Part shown: positions 17,191 through 27,793 of the stretch, piece after piece
Layout of the letters: each line of letters opens with the position of its first letter
Numbering within the stretch: position 1 is the stretch's first letter
Assembly: GCF_006864535.1 (NCBI RefSeq)
Contig: NZ_QHLL01000007.1
Location: forward strand, 1-64,000
Origin: Campylobacter sp. MIT 12-8780
GTDB taxonomy: Bacteria; Campylobacterota; Campylobacteria; Campylobacterales; Campylobacteraceae
DNA length: 64,000 nucleotides
Direction: 5' to 3'
The notes under the pieces: generated by a model
Databases searched by the model: none
What the model saw: the letters and a program-made list of their open reading frames with translations, nothing else
Told to the model about the DNA's origin: nothing
Program-made: the position numbers and the translations under genes

Positions 17191-18461
17191 TTTACACCAC
17201 CTTGTTCAAATTCTTTTTGCTCCGCTTTTGTGATAAGTGGTAAGATCACTAAAAGCAAGAGTAAAAATACTATAGAAGCAACAAAGCCAACCCAAGCATT
17301 TACGCCTGTTGGAGGCAGTTTGCCATACACAGTTAAAACGATAAGATCAAGTAAAAGCACCCAAAACCATATAAAGAATTTACCTCTTGCATGGGCTGGT
17401 TTTACAACCTCACTTCGATCAAGCCAAGGTAAGAGGAAGAAAATGATTTGAGCGATACCAAAGGCAGCTAAACCTATATCAAAGGCTGAGATTGTTGCAA
17501 AGCCAAGATTGATATCAAAGAAAAAGCCTCTTAAAACCTCATAACTCCATAAAAAATACCATTCTGGATAAATATGAGCTGGTGTTTTTAAAGAATCAGC
17601 TGGATCAAAGTTGATTGGATCCATCGCAAAGCCGAATTTAAAGCTTACAAGATAGAAAAAGAAAATCATAAATAAGCTTATGTACATAAAGTCCTTACTT
17701 AAAAAAGCAGGCCAAAAAGGAATGACTTTTGAGCCTTTTGTGTCGCCATTTTTGTATTTTTCAGCTTCTATGTCAAAGTCAAGTTCTTCTGCGATTTCAT
17801 TATTAACATGTGGGATTCTTAAAGAATAAAAGTGAAACACTATAATCATAATGATAACGATAGGAAGTAAGCACACATGAAGCATAAAAAAGCGAGTTAA
17901 GGTTGGATCACTTACTGCATAATCCCCTCTTATCCAAACAACCAAAGCATCACCTATAAAAGGCACACCGCCAAAAAGATTAGTGATAACTTGTGCTGCC
18001 CAGTAACTCATCTGTCCCCAAGGAAGCATATAGCCACTAAAGGCTTCAGCTGAAAATACTACAAATAAAAGCATACCGCTTAGCCAAATCATCTCCCTGC
18101 CTCTTTTATAAGAACCATAATAAATTCCTGTAAGCATGTGTATATAGATGATTAAAAAGATCACAGAAGCAGCAACGCCATGCATATGACGCCAAAGCCA
18201 GCCGTATTCAACCTCTTGCATAATGGTTTTATTCACGCTATCAAAGGCTAAAGCAGTATCTGGTTTATAATACATCACCAAAAGTAAGCCCGTTACAAAG
18301 AGTATAGTAAAAAGTACGGTTAAAATCACGCCCATAGCCCATAAAAAATTTATTTGCTTTGGTATCCAATACTCTATCATTAAGACATTCATTAATTTTT
18401 TTACAGCCAAACGTTGATCAAGCCAATCAACAAAACCTTCAGCTTTTCTAATATGAGCCAT
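17187..18461 (-). CDS. petB: Cytochrome bc1 complex, cytochrome b subunit PetB
   Basis: Membrane subunit with the quinol oxidation and reduction sites. The 424-residue protein has about eight spans. Heme b histidines are visible in the paired helices (WRHMHGVAAS and MLHVCLLPIV). The PEWYFLW block of the Qo site is present at about residue 295. It lies one base after petA. Confidence 0.97.
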   Translation of the reverse strand: MAHIRKAEGFVDWLDQRLAVKKLMNVLMIEYWIPKQINFLWAMGVILTVLFTILFVTGLLLVMYYKPDTALAFDSVNKTIMQEVEYGWLWRHMHGVAASVIFLIIYIHMLTGIYYGSYKRGREMIWLSGMLLFVVFSAEAFSGYMLPWGQMSYWAAQVITNLFGGVPFIGDALVVWIRGDYAVSDPTLTRFFMLHVCLLPIVIIMIIVFHFYSLRIPHVNNEIAEELDFDIEAEKYKNGDTKGSKVIPFWPAFLSKDFMYISLFMIFFFYLVSFKFGFAMDPINFDPADSLKTPAHIYPEWYFLWSYEVLRGFFFDINLGFATISAFDIGLAAFGIAQIIFFLLPWLDRSEVVKPAHARGKFFIWFWVLLLDLIVLTVYGKLPPTGVNAWVGFVASIVFLLLLLVILPLITKAEQKEFEQGGVK

Positions 18462-18462
18462 C

Positions 18463-18966
18463 TTACACCTCCGCTATCATTTTTTGATATTCAGGACCTT
18501 CTTCGCCTAAAACAAGCTTAGTCCCGTCTATTTTAAAAGGAGGTATGTCAAGTGGTCTTGGCGGTGGTCCAAAGACATTTTTACCGCTTACATCAAACTC
18601 ACCACCATGACAGGCGCATTTAAACAAGCCCTCACTTGGTGCAAAAGCTGGAATACAGCCCAAATGCGTGCAAAGTCCTATCACAACGGTATAAGCAGCA
18701 TTATCTACGATCACATCTCTTTTGCTATCTTTTGCCATATTGGCATCTTTTTTGAGAATGAAGATAGGCTTTTTACGCCATTCTATCGTTCTTAACTCCC
18801 CTTCTTGCATGGGTGAAAGATCCACCGTCGTAAAGCCAGCTGCACGAACGCTTGGTAAGGGATCCCAAGTCTTTTTCATCGCCACAAGGCTAAAAGCCCC
18901 GCCCACAGCAGCTACAGCACCAAAGCTCAAACCTATAAAGCTTCGCCTACTTTCTGAAGTAGCCAT
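18463..18966 (-). CDS. petA: Cytochrome bc1 complex, Rieske iron-sulfur subunit
   Basis: Rieske 2Fe-2S protein that takes electrons from menaquinol and passes them to PetC. The 167-residue protein starts with a twin-arginine signal (SRRSFIG, R7-R8) and a membrane anchor. Cluster motifs are CTHLGC (C99, H101, C104) and CACHGG (C117, C119, H120). It is first in the petABC operon. Confidence 0.98.
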   Translation of the reverse strand: MATSESRRSFIGLSFGAVAAVGGAFSLVAMKKTWDPLPSVRAAGFTTVDLSPMQEGELRTIEWRKKPIFILKKDANMAKDSKRDVIVDNAAYTVVIGLCTHLGCIPAFAPSEGLFKCACHGGEFDVSGKNVFGPPPRPLDIPPFKIDGTKLVLGEEGPEYQKMIAEV

Positions 18967-19093
18967 GTTTTTTCCTTTCTTTGTGTTATCTAAAAAATTT
19001 ACAATACTTATAAGTGTAGCGAAAATTAAATAAATTTTTTCTTTTTCTTAAAAGCTTTAGATAAAAAATAAGGCTTTTTGATAAAAGTTTTAC

Positions 19094-20343
19094 TCAAGTG
19101 CGTTGAATGCTGAGTTTAAGAGCATTATTTTCTTGTGTAAAAGTGTAGATAATCTCATCACTTTGAAAAGAAATTTCTTGTTTTATTTTGGCTGAATTTG
19201 GTTTTTCGTGAAGTTGTGCAAGCATTAAGCCAAGCTCTTTTTGGGCGAGTATTTTTAAAGACATACCCATGCCGTGATTTAAATTTTTAATGAATTTACC
19301 ATCAACTTCGCTTTCATTTTCAATCATCATTAACTTTGCTTCAAAGCCCAAATTTCTAAGCTTTTCAAAAAGCTCTATTTTAACACTTGGTGGTATAAAA
19401 TCAAAATCTTGTGCTGAGTGATACGACACGATCAAGGGCTTTTTATGCAAAGCTTGGGTGTGTAAATGCTCATCATCTAAGATATTGCGAATTCTATGGT
19501 ATGCGTTTTTGAAGTGATTTTTAGAGTATTGATTTGAAGTAAAATGTGTTTTGGTTGATCCTGAAATAACAAGATGTTGATACCAAGAATGTAAAGAAAA
19601 TTCAGCTTGCGTGATATAATCAAGCTCTTTTAAAAAGCCAAAAAGCCTTAAAGGAATTTGAATATAAGCTGAATTTTCGATCACGCCATCGATCAACCAT
19701 GGAGCGATTTTCGCACACAAAAGTGCCAAATAGCCGCCATGAGATGATCCAAAAGCAATGGTTTTTGCCTCTTTTGCAAGCTCAAAGGGTGGATTAGCTT
19801 TTATATGCAAAAGAGCGTTGCAAATATCCATAGCCTGCATAAGCCCAAAGTTTTGATACTCATTTTTGCGCGGATTTAAACTTGCATGAATGTAAAGCTT
19901 AGCGTCTTCTTTAAGTTCTTTTGCGTCTTTAAGCATTTGCATTTGTGCGCTTAAGTCATTAAACACCCTTTTAATATCAGCTTGCGTAAGTTCATCTTGA
20001 CTAAGTTCTTGTGGCACTTTTATCTTAAGAGCCTCGCACGAACTTTGAATGATTAAGCGATCGATCATGTCAAAATAAAATTTCGCTCCAGTTTGCGGGC
20101 GAGAGCCTATACAATGATAATCCACGCTTAAAACAGCCACGCTATATTCTTTAACCAAAACTCGCTTAAGTGCTTGATATATTCTTCATCATTATCCTCA
20201 CCAAGCCCAGCGATAAAGATAAATATATCCTTTGTCTGCTTTTCATCATCAAAATACACCTTAAACTCAAGCTTATTTTCTCTTTTTATGTCAAGTTCTA
20301 TATCATCACAACTTTGTATCTCATAATGCTTTGTAAGGATCAT
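19094..20343 (-). pseudogene. DUF2920 family gene, frameshifted
   Basis: Two overlapping frames form one DUF2920 protein of about 415 residues. The N-terminal 71 codons (20343 to 20128) begin [20 protein letters not shown]. The C-terminal 354 codons run to 19094. The frames meet at a T4 run (20157-20160, coding sense); adding one T restores an uninterrupted SEFLVKEYSVAVLSVDYHC. The family is an alpha/beta-hydrolase-like group multiplied in Campylobacter flagellar glycosylation regions; the GSSHGGYLALLCA nucleophile elbow is intact. The first half overlaps mnmG by 4 bases. This is either a recent pseudogene, a slippage switch or a base-calling error. Confidence 0.8.
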
Positions 20344-22211
20344 TTCTCAGCCTTTTTGCTTCTCATCTTAAGATAAATTTGCAAAATATCAATGGCTGCT
20401 GGAGTGATACCGCTGATCTGTGAGGCGGCAAATAATGTTGGTGGAGCAAATTTGACAAGCTTTTCAACCACTTCATTGCTTAGCCCACTAATGCCCTTAA
20501 AATCAAAATCACTTGGAATTTCAAGCTCATATAAGCTTTTCATCTTTTGAATTTGATCTTTTTGCATGCTGATATAATGATAATACTTTGCCTCGCTTAA
20601 AATTTCATTTAAAGAATATTCATCCATTTGTTCAAAAATTGGGGCAAGTTTTTTAAGCTTTTCTTTAGTAAAACTAGAGCGAGCCACTATCTTTTGCAAG
20701 GAGATGATGGAGCTTATCTTTTCTTCATTTATACTGGCTAAAAACTCGTTGTTTTGGGTGTTTGGCGTCCATTCATTTTCTAGTAGATAGTTTAAACCTT
20801 TGTGTAAATTTGACTTGATATTTTGAGTGAAGTTAAAATCTGCCTCATTTAAAAGCTTAAAATTATAACCATAATGAGAAAGTCTAACAATAGCATTTTC
20901 CTCGCGTAAGAGCAAGCGGTATTCAGCCCTTGAAGTAAACATTCTATAAGGTTCTTTTGTGCCTTTTATAACTAAATCATCTATCATCACACCTATATAG
21001 CCCTCATCTCGCCTTAATACAAAGGCTTCTTTTTCATCAAGGGCTAAAACAGCATTAATGCCAGCCATAAAGCCTTGTGCTGCAGCTTCTTCATAGCCTG
21101 TAGTGCCATTAATCTGTCCTGCGAGGTAAAGTCCTTTTATGCTTTTTGTTTCAAGGCTGTGTTTAAGCTGGGTTGGTTCAGCATAATCATATTCTATAGC
21201 ATAACCAAAACGCGTTATTTTAGCATTTTCAAAGCCTTGTATGCTTTGAAGCATAGCTACTTGCACCTCATAAGGCAAGGAGGTTGAAAAGCCGTTGATA
21301 TAGTATTCTGTAGCTTCTTTAGTTTGTGGCTCGATGAAAAGATGATGACTTGTTTTATCAGCAAAGCGGTTGATCTTATCTTCAATAGAAGGACAATACC
21401 TAGGACCCACGCCCTCAATCTGTCCTGTAAAAAGCGGTGCTTTATCAAAATTTGAGCGTATGATATGATGTGTTTGCTCGTTTGTGCGTGCTATAAAGCA
21501 AGGAAGTTGCTTTGGAGCAAAGTTTTTGGTGCGAAAGCTAAAAGGTTTTGGTTTTTCATCGCCATGCTGAATTTCAAGCTTTGAAAAATCAATACTTGAA
21601 GCTGCCACCCTAGGACAAGTGCCTGTTTTGAGCCTGCCAAGAGTAAGTCCTAAGTCTTTTAAAGAGTGAGAGAGCTTATAAGAAGGCATTTCTCCAACCC
21701 TGCCAGCTTCTATTTTTTGCGTGCCAACATGGATAAGCCCACTTAAAAAAGTCCCTGTAGTGATGATGAGTTTTGAAGTAAAATATACATTATGCAAATT
21801 TGTCTTTATGCCTTTGATCTCGCCGTTTTGGCTTAGAATTTCTAGGGCTTGTTCTTGAGAAATTTGTAAATTTTTTAAGGCAAAAAGCTTGTTTCTAGCG
21901 ATGATTTTATAACGATCCATGTCAATTTGAGCGCGTGAGCCTCTTACAGCTACGCCCTTGCTTTCATTAAGAATGCGAAACTGAATACCAGCCTCATCAG
22001 TGATCTCACCCATAAGCCCACCCATAGCGTCAAGCTCTTTGACTAAATGCCCTTTAGCAAGTCCGCCAACAGCTGGATTGCAACTTGCTGCACCGATTTG
22101 TTCTATAAGTGTGGTTAAAAGTAGGGTTTTTTTACCCATTCTAGCAGCAGCCGCACTTGCTTCAATGCCTGCATGTCCTCCACCGATAACGATAATGTCA
22201 AAAGTATGCAA
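20340..22211 (-). CDS. mnmG: tRNA U34 modification enzyme MnmG (GidA)
   Basis: FAD-dependent partner of MnmE that installs the aminomethyl or carboxymethylaminomethyl group on U34 of certain tRNAs. The 623-residue protein has the FAD-binding GGGHAG at 10-15 and the [17 protein letters not shown] signature. A second signature, [16 protein letters not shown], lies near residue 370. The length is normal. Confidence 0.98.
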   Translation of the reverse strand: MHTFDIIVIGGGHAGIEASAAAARMGKKTLLLTTLIEQIGAASCNPAVGGLAKGHLVKELDAMGGLMGEITDEAGIQFRILNESKGVAVRGSRAQIDMDRYKIIARNKLFALKNLQISQEQALEILSQNGEIKGIKTNLHNVYFTSKLIITTGTFLSGLIHVGTQKIEAGRVGEMPSYKLSHSLKDLGLTLGRLKTGTCPRVAASSIDFSKLEIQHGDEKPKPFSFRTKNFAPKQLPCFIARTNEQTHHIIRSNFDKAPLFTGQIEGVGPRYCPSIEDKINRFADKTSHHLFIEPQTKEATEYYINGFSTSLPYEVQVAMLQSIQGFENAKITRFGYAIEYDYAEPTQLKHSLETKSIKGLYLAGQINGTTGYEEAAAQGFMAGINAVLALDEKEAFVLRRDEGYIGVMIDDLVIKGTKEPYRMFTSRAEYRLLLREENAIVRLSHYGYNFKLLNEADFNFTQNIKSNLHKGLNYLLENEWTPNTQNNEFLASINEEKISSIISLQKIVARSSFTKEKLKKLAPIFEQMDEYSLNEILSEAKYYHYISMQKDQIQKMKSLYELEIPSDFDFKGISGLSNEVVEKLVKFAPPTLFAASQISGITPAAIDILQIYLKMRSKKAEK

Positions 22212-22568
22212 TTTTTTTTCCTTTTAAAATGCAAAATTTAGAATATATACTATGTGTTTGTTTTAAACCATTTTTCCGTATTTTGTTTTTTAGCACCTAA
22301 TCCGCAAGTTTTAAAGGTGCTGTTTTTGCTTGAATTATGCTTAAATAAGGCTAAAATTAAGCACTTAAGCGGAAGAAATTGTAGCTGATTTTACTTTTAA
22401 AAGTTCTTAATGTATGTGAAAATAAGTAGCAAAGTATAAAACAAAAAGCAAAAAAGGGTAAGAAACTTGTGCTAGAAAACACCAATCTTTTATCACAAAA
22501 GAAGCAAATAGCACTTAAAATATTTTTTTAATCTGCAAGAGCTATTTTAAAATAGCTCTCATAAATGC
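22212..22568. other. 357-base gene-free stretch with hairpins
   Basis: Between the mnmG start and the comEA-like stop there is no convincing reading frame. It holds a weak 7-bp stem (AGCACCT/AGGTGCT at 22292-22321, loop 16) followed by five T on the plus strand, and a 22-bp perfect palindrome at 22538-22559. No tRNA cloverleaf was found. A small RNA is possible but not shown. Confidence 0.5.
22538..22559. terminator. 22-bp perfect palindrome after comEA-like gene
   Basis: AGAGCTATTTT joined directly to its reverse complement, 9 bases past the stop of the comEA-like gene. It can fold as a stem but has no T tract on the minus side (TGCAGATTAAAAAAA follows). Either a non-canonical terminator or a dimeric-protein binding site. 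Confidence 0.4.
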
Positions 22569-22814
22569 TTAATGCACTGAAATTTGATCTTTGATTTGCT
22601 CAAAAACTTTATCGCCTATGCCTTTGACTTTTTTCAGCTCTTCAACAGAAGTGAAGTTTTGATCTGCCCTATATTCAAGTATAGCTTTAGCCCTTGTTTC
22701 ACCTATACCCTTAAGAGCTTTTAACTCTTCTAAGCTTGCTGTATTGATATTTACAGCTGCACATAAAAAGCCCACAAAGGCAAACAAGAAAAATAGAATT
22801 TTCTTCATCTTCAC
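22569..22814 (-). CDS. ComEA-like helix-hairpin-helix DNA-binding protein
   Basis: An 81-residue secreted protein: signal peptide of about 19 residues, then a tandem helix-hairpin-helix domain starting VNINTAS with LKALKGIGETRAKAI and KKVKGIGDKVFEQI. ComEA-type proteins bind incoming double-stranded DNA in the periplasm during natural transformation, a well-known Campylobacter trait. It lacks the membrane linker of the Gram-positive form, as usual for Gram-negatives. Confidence 0.85.
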   Translation of the reverse strand: MKMKKILFFLFAFVGFLCAAVNINTASLEELKALKGIGETRAKAILEYRADQNFTSVEELKKVKGIGDKVFEQIKDQISVH

Positions 22815-22925
22815 TCCTTCAAAATTTTGATAATTAAAAATATTATTTCATAAACTTACTTAAAAAGAAGTGCGAAAATGAAAATGAGTTAAATTTATGT
22901 AAAAAACTTACCAAAGGTTACATTT

Positions 22926-23612
22926 TTAAGCTTGATTTATCACAGCAAGAATTTTTTCACATACTCTTCTTGGTTCTTTATCTTTATAAATAGGGCGTCC
23001 AACAACTATAAAATCGCTTAGAGCAATTTTAGCAAATTCAAGATCAGCCACTCTTTTTTGATCATCATTTGCTTCTTTAAAAGGACGAATGCCCGGCGTT
23101 AGGGTAAGAAATTTTTCATTGGTATGCTCTTTAATCATCTTACTTTCAAAAGCCGAACACACCATTCCATCAAGTCCAGCTTCATAGGCAAGCCTTGAAA
23201 AGCTAACAACTGCTTGATTGATATCTTGCTTATAAATTTGCTTAAAGCTTTGTTCATCAAAGCTTGTAAGAGCTGATACGCCTAACACTAAAGGGCGAGA
23301 AGGAAGGGCGTTTAAAGTATCCATACACTCACTTAATGCTGTTTTTCCAGCACTTGCATGCAAATTTATCATATCAACGCCTAAATTTGCAAGCTCTTTG
23401 CAAGCATCACTCATAGTATTTGGTATATCATAAAGCTTTAAATCTAAAAAAAGCCTAAAATCAAGCTTTTTAAGCTCCTCAAGCAAAGCCTTGCCATCTC
23501 TATAAAAGCTTCTCATACCCACTTTCAGCCATAGATTAAGCCCTTGTAGCTCTTTGGCTAATTTTATGCACTCATTAAAACTTGCCACATCAAGCGCTAC
23601 GCAAAGTTTCAT
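22926..23612 (-). CDS. pyrF: Orotidine 5'-phosphate decarboxylase
   Basis: Last step of UMP synthesis. The 228-residue protein starts [11 protein letters not shown]. The catalytic Asp-x-Lys-x-x-Asp motif is in [12 protein letters not shown] (about residues 57-68), and the C-terminal VVGRPIY binds phosphate. It overlaps nusB by 4 bases in a ribH-nusB-pyrF operon. Confidence 0.97.
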   Translation of the reverse strand: MKLCVALDVASFNECIKLAKELQGLNLWLKVGMRSFYRDGKALLEELKKLDFRLFLDLKLYDIPNTMSDACKELANLGVDMINLHASAGKTALSECMDTLNALPSRPLVLGVSALTSFDEQSFKQIYKQDINQAVVSFSRLAYEAGLDGMVCSAFESKMIKEHTNEKFLTLTPGIRPFKEANDDQKRVADLEFAKIALSDFIVVGRPIYKDKEPRRVCEKILAVINQA

Positions 23613-24001
23613 TTTTTCGCCTTTATAATCGTATCAAGCACAGCATTAATGAGCTTTGAGGAGTTTTCATTGCCAAGTTCTTTGCCAAGTTCTATGGCTT
23701 CATTAATGATGATAGCTTTATCTGTATCACTAAAAAGCAGTTCATACACACTTAAACGAAGTATCGCAAGTTCTACTTTACTGAGGCGATCAAATTCTTT
23801 AAGATTGGCTTGTAAATTCGTATCTAAGGCATTTAAATTCACTTTTACACCATCATATAAAGCCAGAGCAAAGCTTTTTTGCTCGTTGCGAATTTTATTT
23901 TGTTCTAAAAATTCATCGATAAAAGCTTGATTTTCTCCGCTTAAATCGCTTGCATAAAGTAGCGAAACCACACTTTTTCGTGCTTGATGACGCGTCGCCA
24001 T
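23609..24001 (-). CDS. nusB: Transcription antitermination factor NusB
   Basis: RNA-binding partner of NusE in ribosomal RNA antitermination. It has 130 residues, all helical, beginning [20 protein letters not shown]. The [21 protein letters not shown] block is diagnostic. It lies one base after ribH, the common ribH-nusB pairing. Confidence 0.95.
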   Translation of the reverse strand: MATRHQARKSVVSLLYASDLSGENQAFIDEFLEQNKIRNEQKSFALALYDGVKVNLNALDTNLQANLKEFDRLSKVELAILRLSVYELLFSDTDKAIIINEAIELGKELGNENSSKLINAVLDTIIKAKK

Positions 24002-24002
24002 T

Positions 24003-24473
24003 TTAGCCCTTGAAGCTTTGTTTGAGATTTAGAATTTCTATTAAAGTTGTCATCGCCTCAAAGCCTTTATTTCCAGCTTTTGATCCGGCTCGCTCGATAG
24101 CTTGCTCGATAGTATCAGTAGTAAGCACGCCAAAACTTACCGGCACTTGGTGTGCCAAGCTTACATTGGCTATACCTTTAGTCGTTTCAGCTGAAACATA
24201 GTCAAAATGAGGCGTTGAGCCACGAATAACTGCTCCAACGCAAGCTATAGCGTCAAATTTCTTACTTTCAATCGCCATTTTAAGCACGAAAGGGATTTCA
24301 AAGGCTCCGGGCACAAGTATGAGGCTAAGATTTTCTTCCTTGCCTCCATGTCTTAAAAAAGCATCTTTTGCTCCCTCAACCAAACGATCAGTGATGATAT
24401 GATTAAACCTTGCATTGATGATAGCGATTTTTTCACTTCCTTTAAGGGCAAGTTTTCCTTCTAAAATTTTCAT
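24003..24473 (-). CDS. ribH: 6,7-dimethyl-8-ribityllumazine synthase
   Basis: Penultimate enzyme of riboflavin synthesis. The 156-residue protein has ARFNHIIT at the N terminus, the VPGAFEIP motif and [14 protein letters not shown] (catalytic histidine in the last). It is the first gene of the ribH-nusB-pyrF operon. Confidence 0.97.
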   Translation of the reverse strand: MKILEGKLALKGSEKIAIINARFNHIITDRLVEGAKDAFLRHGGKEENLSLILVPGAFEIPFVLKMAIESKKFDAIACVGAVIRGSTPHFDYVSAETTKGIANVSLAHQVPVSFGVLTTDTIEQAIERAGSKAGNKGFEAMTTLIEILNLKQSFKG

Positions 24474-24567
24474 TAATAATTCTCCTTAATTAAGCTAAAT
24501 AAACGCAAATTCTAACACAATTTAAACTAAAAATTGCTGAATTTAAACCTTGCAAAAAAACGAAAAA

Positions 24568-25314
24568 TCATCTCTGCCCAGCATAGTCAAATCTAGGCTC
24601 TTGCAAACGAAACTCAAAGCTTTTTCTATCTACCCAGCCTACGATTTTATCGCTTTTGTAAAGTTGTAACAAAAACTCAGCCATTTGCTCGCTTGTATGG
24701 TATTTAGCAAAGCTTGCGTCATAATCATAAGCCGCGTTCCCACTTGCTAATGCCCCAAATTCAGTCTTAGTCGCTGCTGGAGCTAAAACCTTGACTTTTA
24801 AAGGCTTATCTTTTAGCTCTAAAGCCAGCCCTTCGCTAAAACTACTCACATAAAATTTGCTCGCGCAATAACTTACAGCATTTGGCACTATGGTGTAACC
24901 GCCTGCTGAGCTTATATTGATAAGGCAAGCGTCCTTTTGCTCATAATCTCTTACATAAAGCGTGCTAAGTATGGTCAAAGCTTTAATGTTAAGCTCTATC
25001 ATTTGTGAAATTTTGCTTAAATCTTGCTTGGCTACACTTGAATAATCACCAAAACCAGCGTTATTAATCCAAAGCCTAATGTCGTATTGACGCACATTTT
25101 CATAAAGCTTTAATACTTCATTTTCTTTGCTTAAATCGCATTTTAAAGTAATGATTTGTAAATTCGCATAAGTCTTACTAAGCTCTTGTTTTAGGCGCTC
25201 TAATCTTTCTTCTCTTCTGGCGACTAAGATAAGATTGTGTCCTTCTTTGGCAAAAACTTTAGCAAAAGCCTCACCCAAACCAGAGCTTGCTCCTGTGATT
25301 AAAGTGTAATGCAT
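24568..25314 (-). CDS. Short-chain dehydrogenase/reductase
   Basis: A cytoplasmic NAD(P)-dependent SDR of about 248 residues. Cofactor motif TGASSGLGEAF lies near the N terminus, NNAG about residue 86, and the catalytic Tyr-x-x-x-Lys is in SYCASKFYV. The start is placed at 25314, where AAGGGA lies 6 bases upstream; an earlier in-frame ATG at 25347 would overlap kdsA by 23 bases. Substrate unknown; resembles the YqjQ/DltE-like subgroup. Confidence 0.85.
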   Translation of the reverse strand: MHYTLITGASSGLGEAFAKVFAKEGHNLILVARREERLERLKQELSKTYANLQIITLKCDLSKENEVLKLYENVRQYDIRLWINNAGFGDYSSVAKQDLSKISQMIELNIKALTILSTLYVRDYEQKDACLINISSAGGYTIVPNAVSYCASKFYVSSFSEGLALELKDKPLKVKVLAPAATKTEFGALASGNAAYDYDASFAKYHTSEQMAEFLLQLYKSDKIVGWVDRKSFEFRLQEPRFDYAGQR

Positions 25315-25324
25315 GATAATTCCC

Positions 25325-26137
25325 TTAATTTTTATGTATGATTTCATCTATCCTTAAAAGCATTTCAACGCAAGCTTTTAATCTTGCTGGGGTGAGTTGA
25401 TTATCCCCGTCACATAAAGCTTCACAAGGATTGATATGCGTTTCAAAGAAAAAGCCATCAACACCAACTGCAGCAGCAGCTCTTGCTAGAGGCTCTATAA
25501 ATTCGCTCTTTCCACTGCTTTTTCCTCCGCCAAGTCCGGGCATTTGCACGCTATGTGTAGCATCAAACACCACAGGAGCAAACTCACGCATGATAACTAA
25601 ACTTCTCATATCCACGACTAAATTCCCATAACCAAAACTTGAGCCTCTCTCTGCTACAAAAACCCCATTTTTGAGGGCTGCTTCATAGCCTTCATTTACT
25701 TCGCCTCTTGTTTGAAGCACTTTTTTTACGCTGTATCTAATGTCATTTGGGCTTAAAAATTGTCCTTTTTTGATATTTACCTTTGCTCTTGTTTGTGCTG
25801 CTGCGACAAGCAAGTCAGTTTGTCTGCATAAAAAGGCTGGAATTTGAAGCACATCTACTACCTCAGCTACAGGTTTTGCTTGACTGCTTTCATGTATATC
25901 AGTAAGGATTTTCATACCAAATTCAGCTTTTACAGCCTCTAAGATACGCAAACCTTCATCAAGTCCTACCCCTCTGAAGCTTTCTATGCTGGTGCGATTT
26001 GCCTTATCAAAGCTTGATTTAAAATAAAAGTCTATCTTTTCATCATTTGCCAAGTCCTTTAAAGCTTCAGCCACGCTAAAAACAAGCTCTTTACTCTCTA
26101 TCGCACAAGGTCCAGCTATAAGTATCATCTTTTGCAT
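25325..26137 (-). CDS. kdsA: 3-deoxy-8-phosphooctulonate synthase (KDO-8-P synthase)
   Basis: Condenses arabinose 5-phosphate with phosphoenolpyruvate for the KDO of lipid A-core. The 270-residue protein starts with the [10 protein letters not shown] block, then [10 protein letters not shown], and carries [12 protein letters not shown]. It lies one base after the EamA transporter gene. Confidence 0.97.
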   Translation of the reverse strand: MQKMILIAGPCAIESKELVFSVAEALKDLANDEKIDFYFKSSFDKANRTSIESFRGVGLDEGLRILEAVKAEFGMKILTDIHESSQAKPVAEVVDVLQIPAFLCRQTDLLVAAAQTRAKVNIKKGQFLSPNDIRYSVKKVLQTRGEVNEGYEAALKNGVFVAERGSSFGYGNLVVDMRSLVIMREFAPVVFDATHSVQMPGLGGGKSSGKSEFIEPLARAAAAVGVDGFFFETHINPCEALCDGDNQLTPARLKACVEMLLRIDEIIHKN

Positions 26138-26138
26138 T

Positions 26139-27047
26139 TTACTTCCTTTTTACTAAAATAAGTCCTCCAAAAATAATGCCTATTATACCCATAAAAACCA
26201 TAAAACTTGGTAAATTATCACCCAAAAATAAGCCTATGATTAAAGAAAAAACAACATCTAAATAACTCACTCCAGCCACTATTCCAGCTTTTTTAGCCAC
26301 TCCATACGCTTTGGTGATATGAATTTGATAAATGGTGCCTAAAACGCCCATGATGATGATAAATACCCACGCTTTTAAGCTTGGCATCACAAAAGGAGCG
26401 ATGATAAAATCAAGCTCTTTTGGAGCGTAAAATTCGCCTACAAGCATAGAAATAGCAGGCATTATCGCGCCTATAAGTATAAAAGAAAAGGCGATTTTTT
26501 CTGTAGGATAAAATTTTCTAAGCTGTCTTACACTAGTCAGTGCTAGGGCTGCAAAAAACCCGCTAAGCACGCCTAAACTTGAATTTTTTAGATCAAAACC
26601 AGTATGATTAGCAGTGTTTGCCCAAGGTTGAGATACGAGCAACACGCCCACAAAGGCGATAAGTATGGCAAAAACGCCCTTTAAGCCTATATTTTCTTTA
26701 AAGACAAAAAAAGCGATAAGTGTGATGAAAATGGGCGAGGTTTTTTGAAAGGCAAACGCCCCACCTAAAGAGATATGAGATACATTATAAAAAAACAGAT
26801 ACAAAGAAAGCGTGCCAACAACTCCACGAAACACCAAAAGCCAAAAATGCCCCTCTTCTTTGTGAATTTTAAGCTTGCTAATCATATAAAGCATAAAAAA
26901 AACGCCTATAATATTGCGAAAAAACATAATTTCTATGCTTGGCAGTTCTTCGCTTAAGATTTTTGCGCACGCTCCAACTAAAGCAAAGTCAAGGCAAGCT
27001 ATCACCATAAAATACACGCCTAAATTATGTTTTATCACTCTTAGCAT
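26139..27047 (-). CDS. EamA-family drug/metabolite transporter
   Basis: An inner-membrane protein of 302 residues with ten predicted helices in two EamA repeats (roughly 10-140 and 155-298). Substrate not predictable. It sits upstream of kdsA with a one-base gap and is probably co-transcribed. Confidence 0.85.
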   Translation of the reverse strand: MLRVIKHNLGVYFMVIACLDFALVGACAKILSEELPSIEIMFFRNIIGVFFMLYMISKLKIHKEEGHFWLLVFRGVVGTLSLYLFFYNVSHISLGGAFAFQKTSPIFITLIAFFVFKENIGLKGVFAILIAFVGVLLVSQPWANTANHTGFDLKNSSLGVLSGFFAALALTSVRQLRKFYPTEKIAFSFILIGAIMPAISMLVGEFYAPKELDFIIAPFVMPSLKAWVFIIIMGVLGTIYQIHITKAYGVAKKAGIVAGVSYLDVVFSLIIGLFLGDNLPSFMVFMGIIGIIFGGLILVKRK

Positions 27048-27151
27048 TTTTTTCCTTTTTTTTAAAAAAGTTTCATTATAACTAAGCTTTGTGAAATTTT
27101 TGCTTTAAATTTGGCAGTATTTTTTAAACAGAGCTTTTATGAGATATAAAA

Positions 27152-27793
27152 TCAATCAAGTATAGCAAAAAAGATAATAAATATATTATCAAGAACAAAT
27201 AGCATAAAAACTGGGATTACAAAAAAAGTGATAAACATAAAAACAAAAAATCGCACTAAGGTTTTAGCAAATTCTTTGCGTTTAAGCTTTAAGATAAAAG
27301 GATCAAAATGTAACTCATCAAAGTCTTTAAAAGCCTTTGCAAAACGTGCATAAAAGATATTGTGGCTGTGATTTAAAAGCAAATTTTGGGTATTTTGCTT
27401 GGCAAAGTCTTTAAAATACTCTATAAATTTAAGAGCGTTTTTTAAAGGAAGAGCCTTTGGAAATTCCTGTATTTCTTGCCAAACTTCGTCTTTGAATTTA
27501 AAGACTTTTTGCTGATTAAGATTGATTTTATATAAAGTTTCATTTCTTTCATATTCATAAAAGATTACAAACTCATCTTTAGCAAGGATAATGAGGGTTT
27601 TTCTTAGATTAAAAAAGGGATTAAGCCTTAAAACAAGGCTTACAAAAGCTTGCACGAGCAAAGAAAGAAAAATGACTAAAATACAATCTGTTAGAAAATA
27701 ATCCAGTGGCTCTACCTTCGCAGGTATTCCTCGCGACATTTCTAAGGCTGCAAGAAAGCTAAAACATATTAGACTTATGAAAAAAGGCTTCAT
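27152..27793 (-). CDS. Uncharacterised membrane protein next to creD-like gene
   Basis: A 213-residue protein: N-terminal hydrophobic segment (about 5-18), a second span (about 35-55), a central soluble part of about 110 residues with a beta-rich EYERNETLYKINL stretch, and a pair of C-terminal helices (about 180-210). The central part could be a PH-like or YcxB-like domain, but I do not recognise it with certainty. It overlaps the creD-like gene by 4 bases. Confidence 0.55.
   Translation of the reverse strand: MKPFFISLICFSFLAALEMSRGIPAKVEPLDYFLTDCILVIFLSLLVQAFVSLVLRLNPFFNLRKTLIILAKDEFVIFYEYERNETLYKINLNQQKVFKFKDEVWQEIQEFPKALPLKNALKFIEYFKDFAKQNTQNLLLNHSHNIFYARFAKAFKDFDELHFDPFILKLKRKEFAKTLVRFFVFMFITFFVIPVFMLFVLDNIFIIFFAILD

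Noticed and set aside
22212-22568. Possible tRNA or CRISPR array in the gene-free stretch
   Set aside because: No T-loop GTTCRA-type motif, no CCA-adjacent acceptor stem and no regularly spaced repeats.
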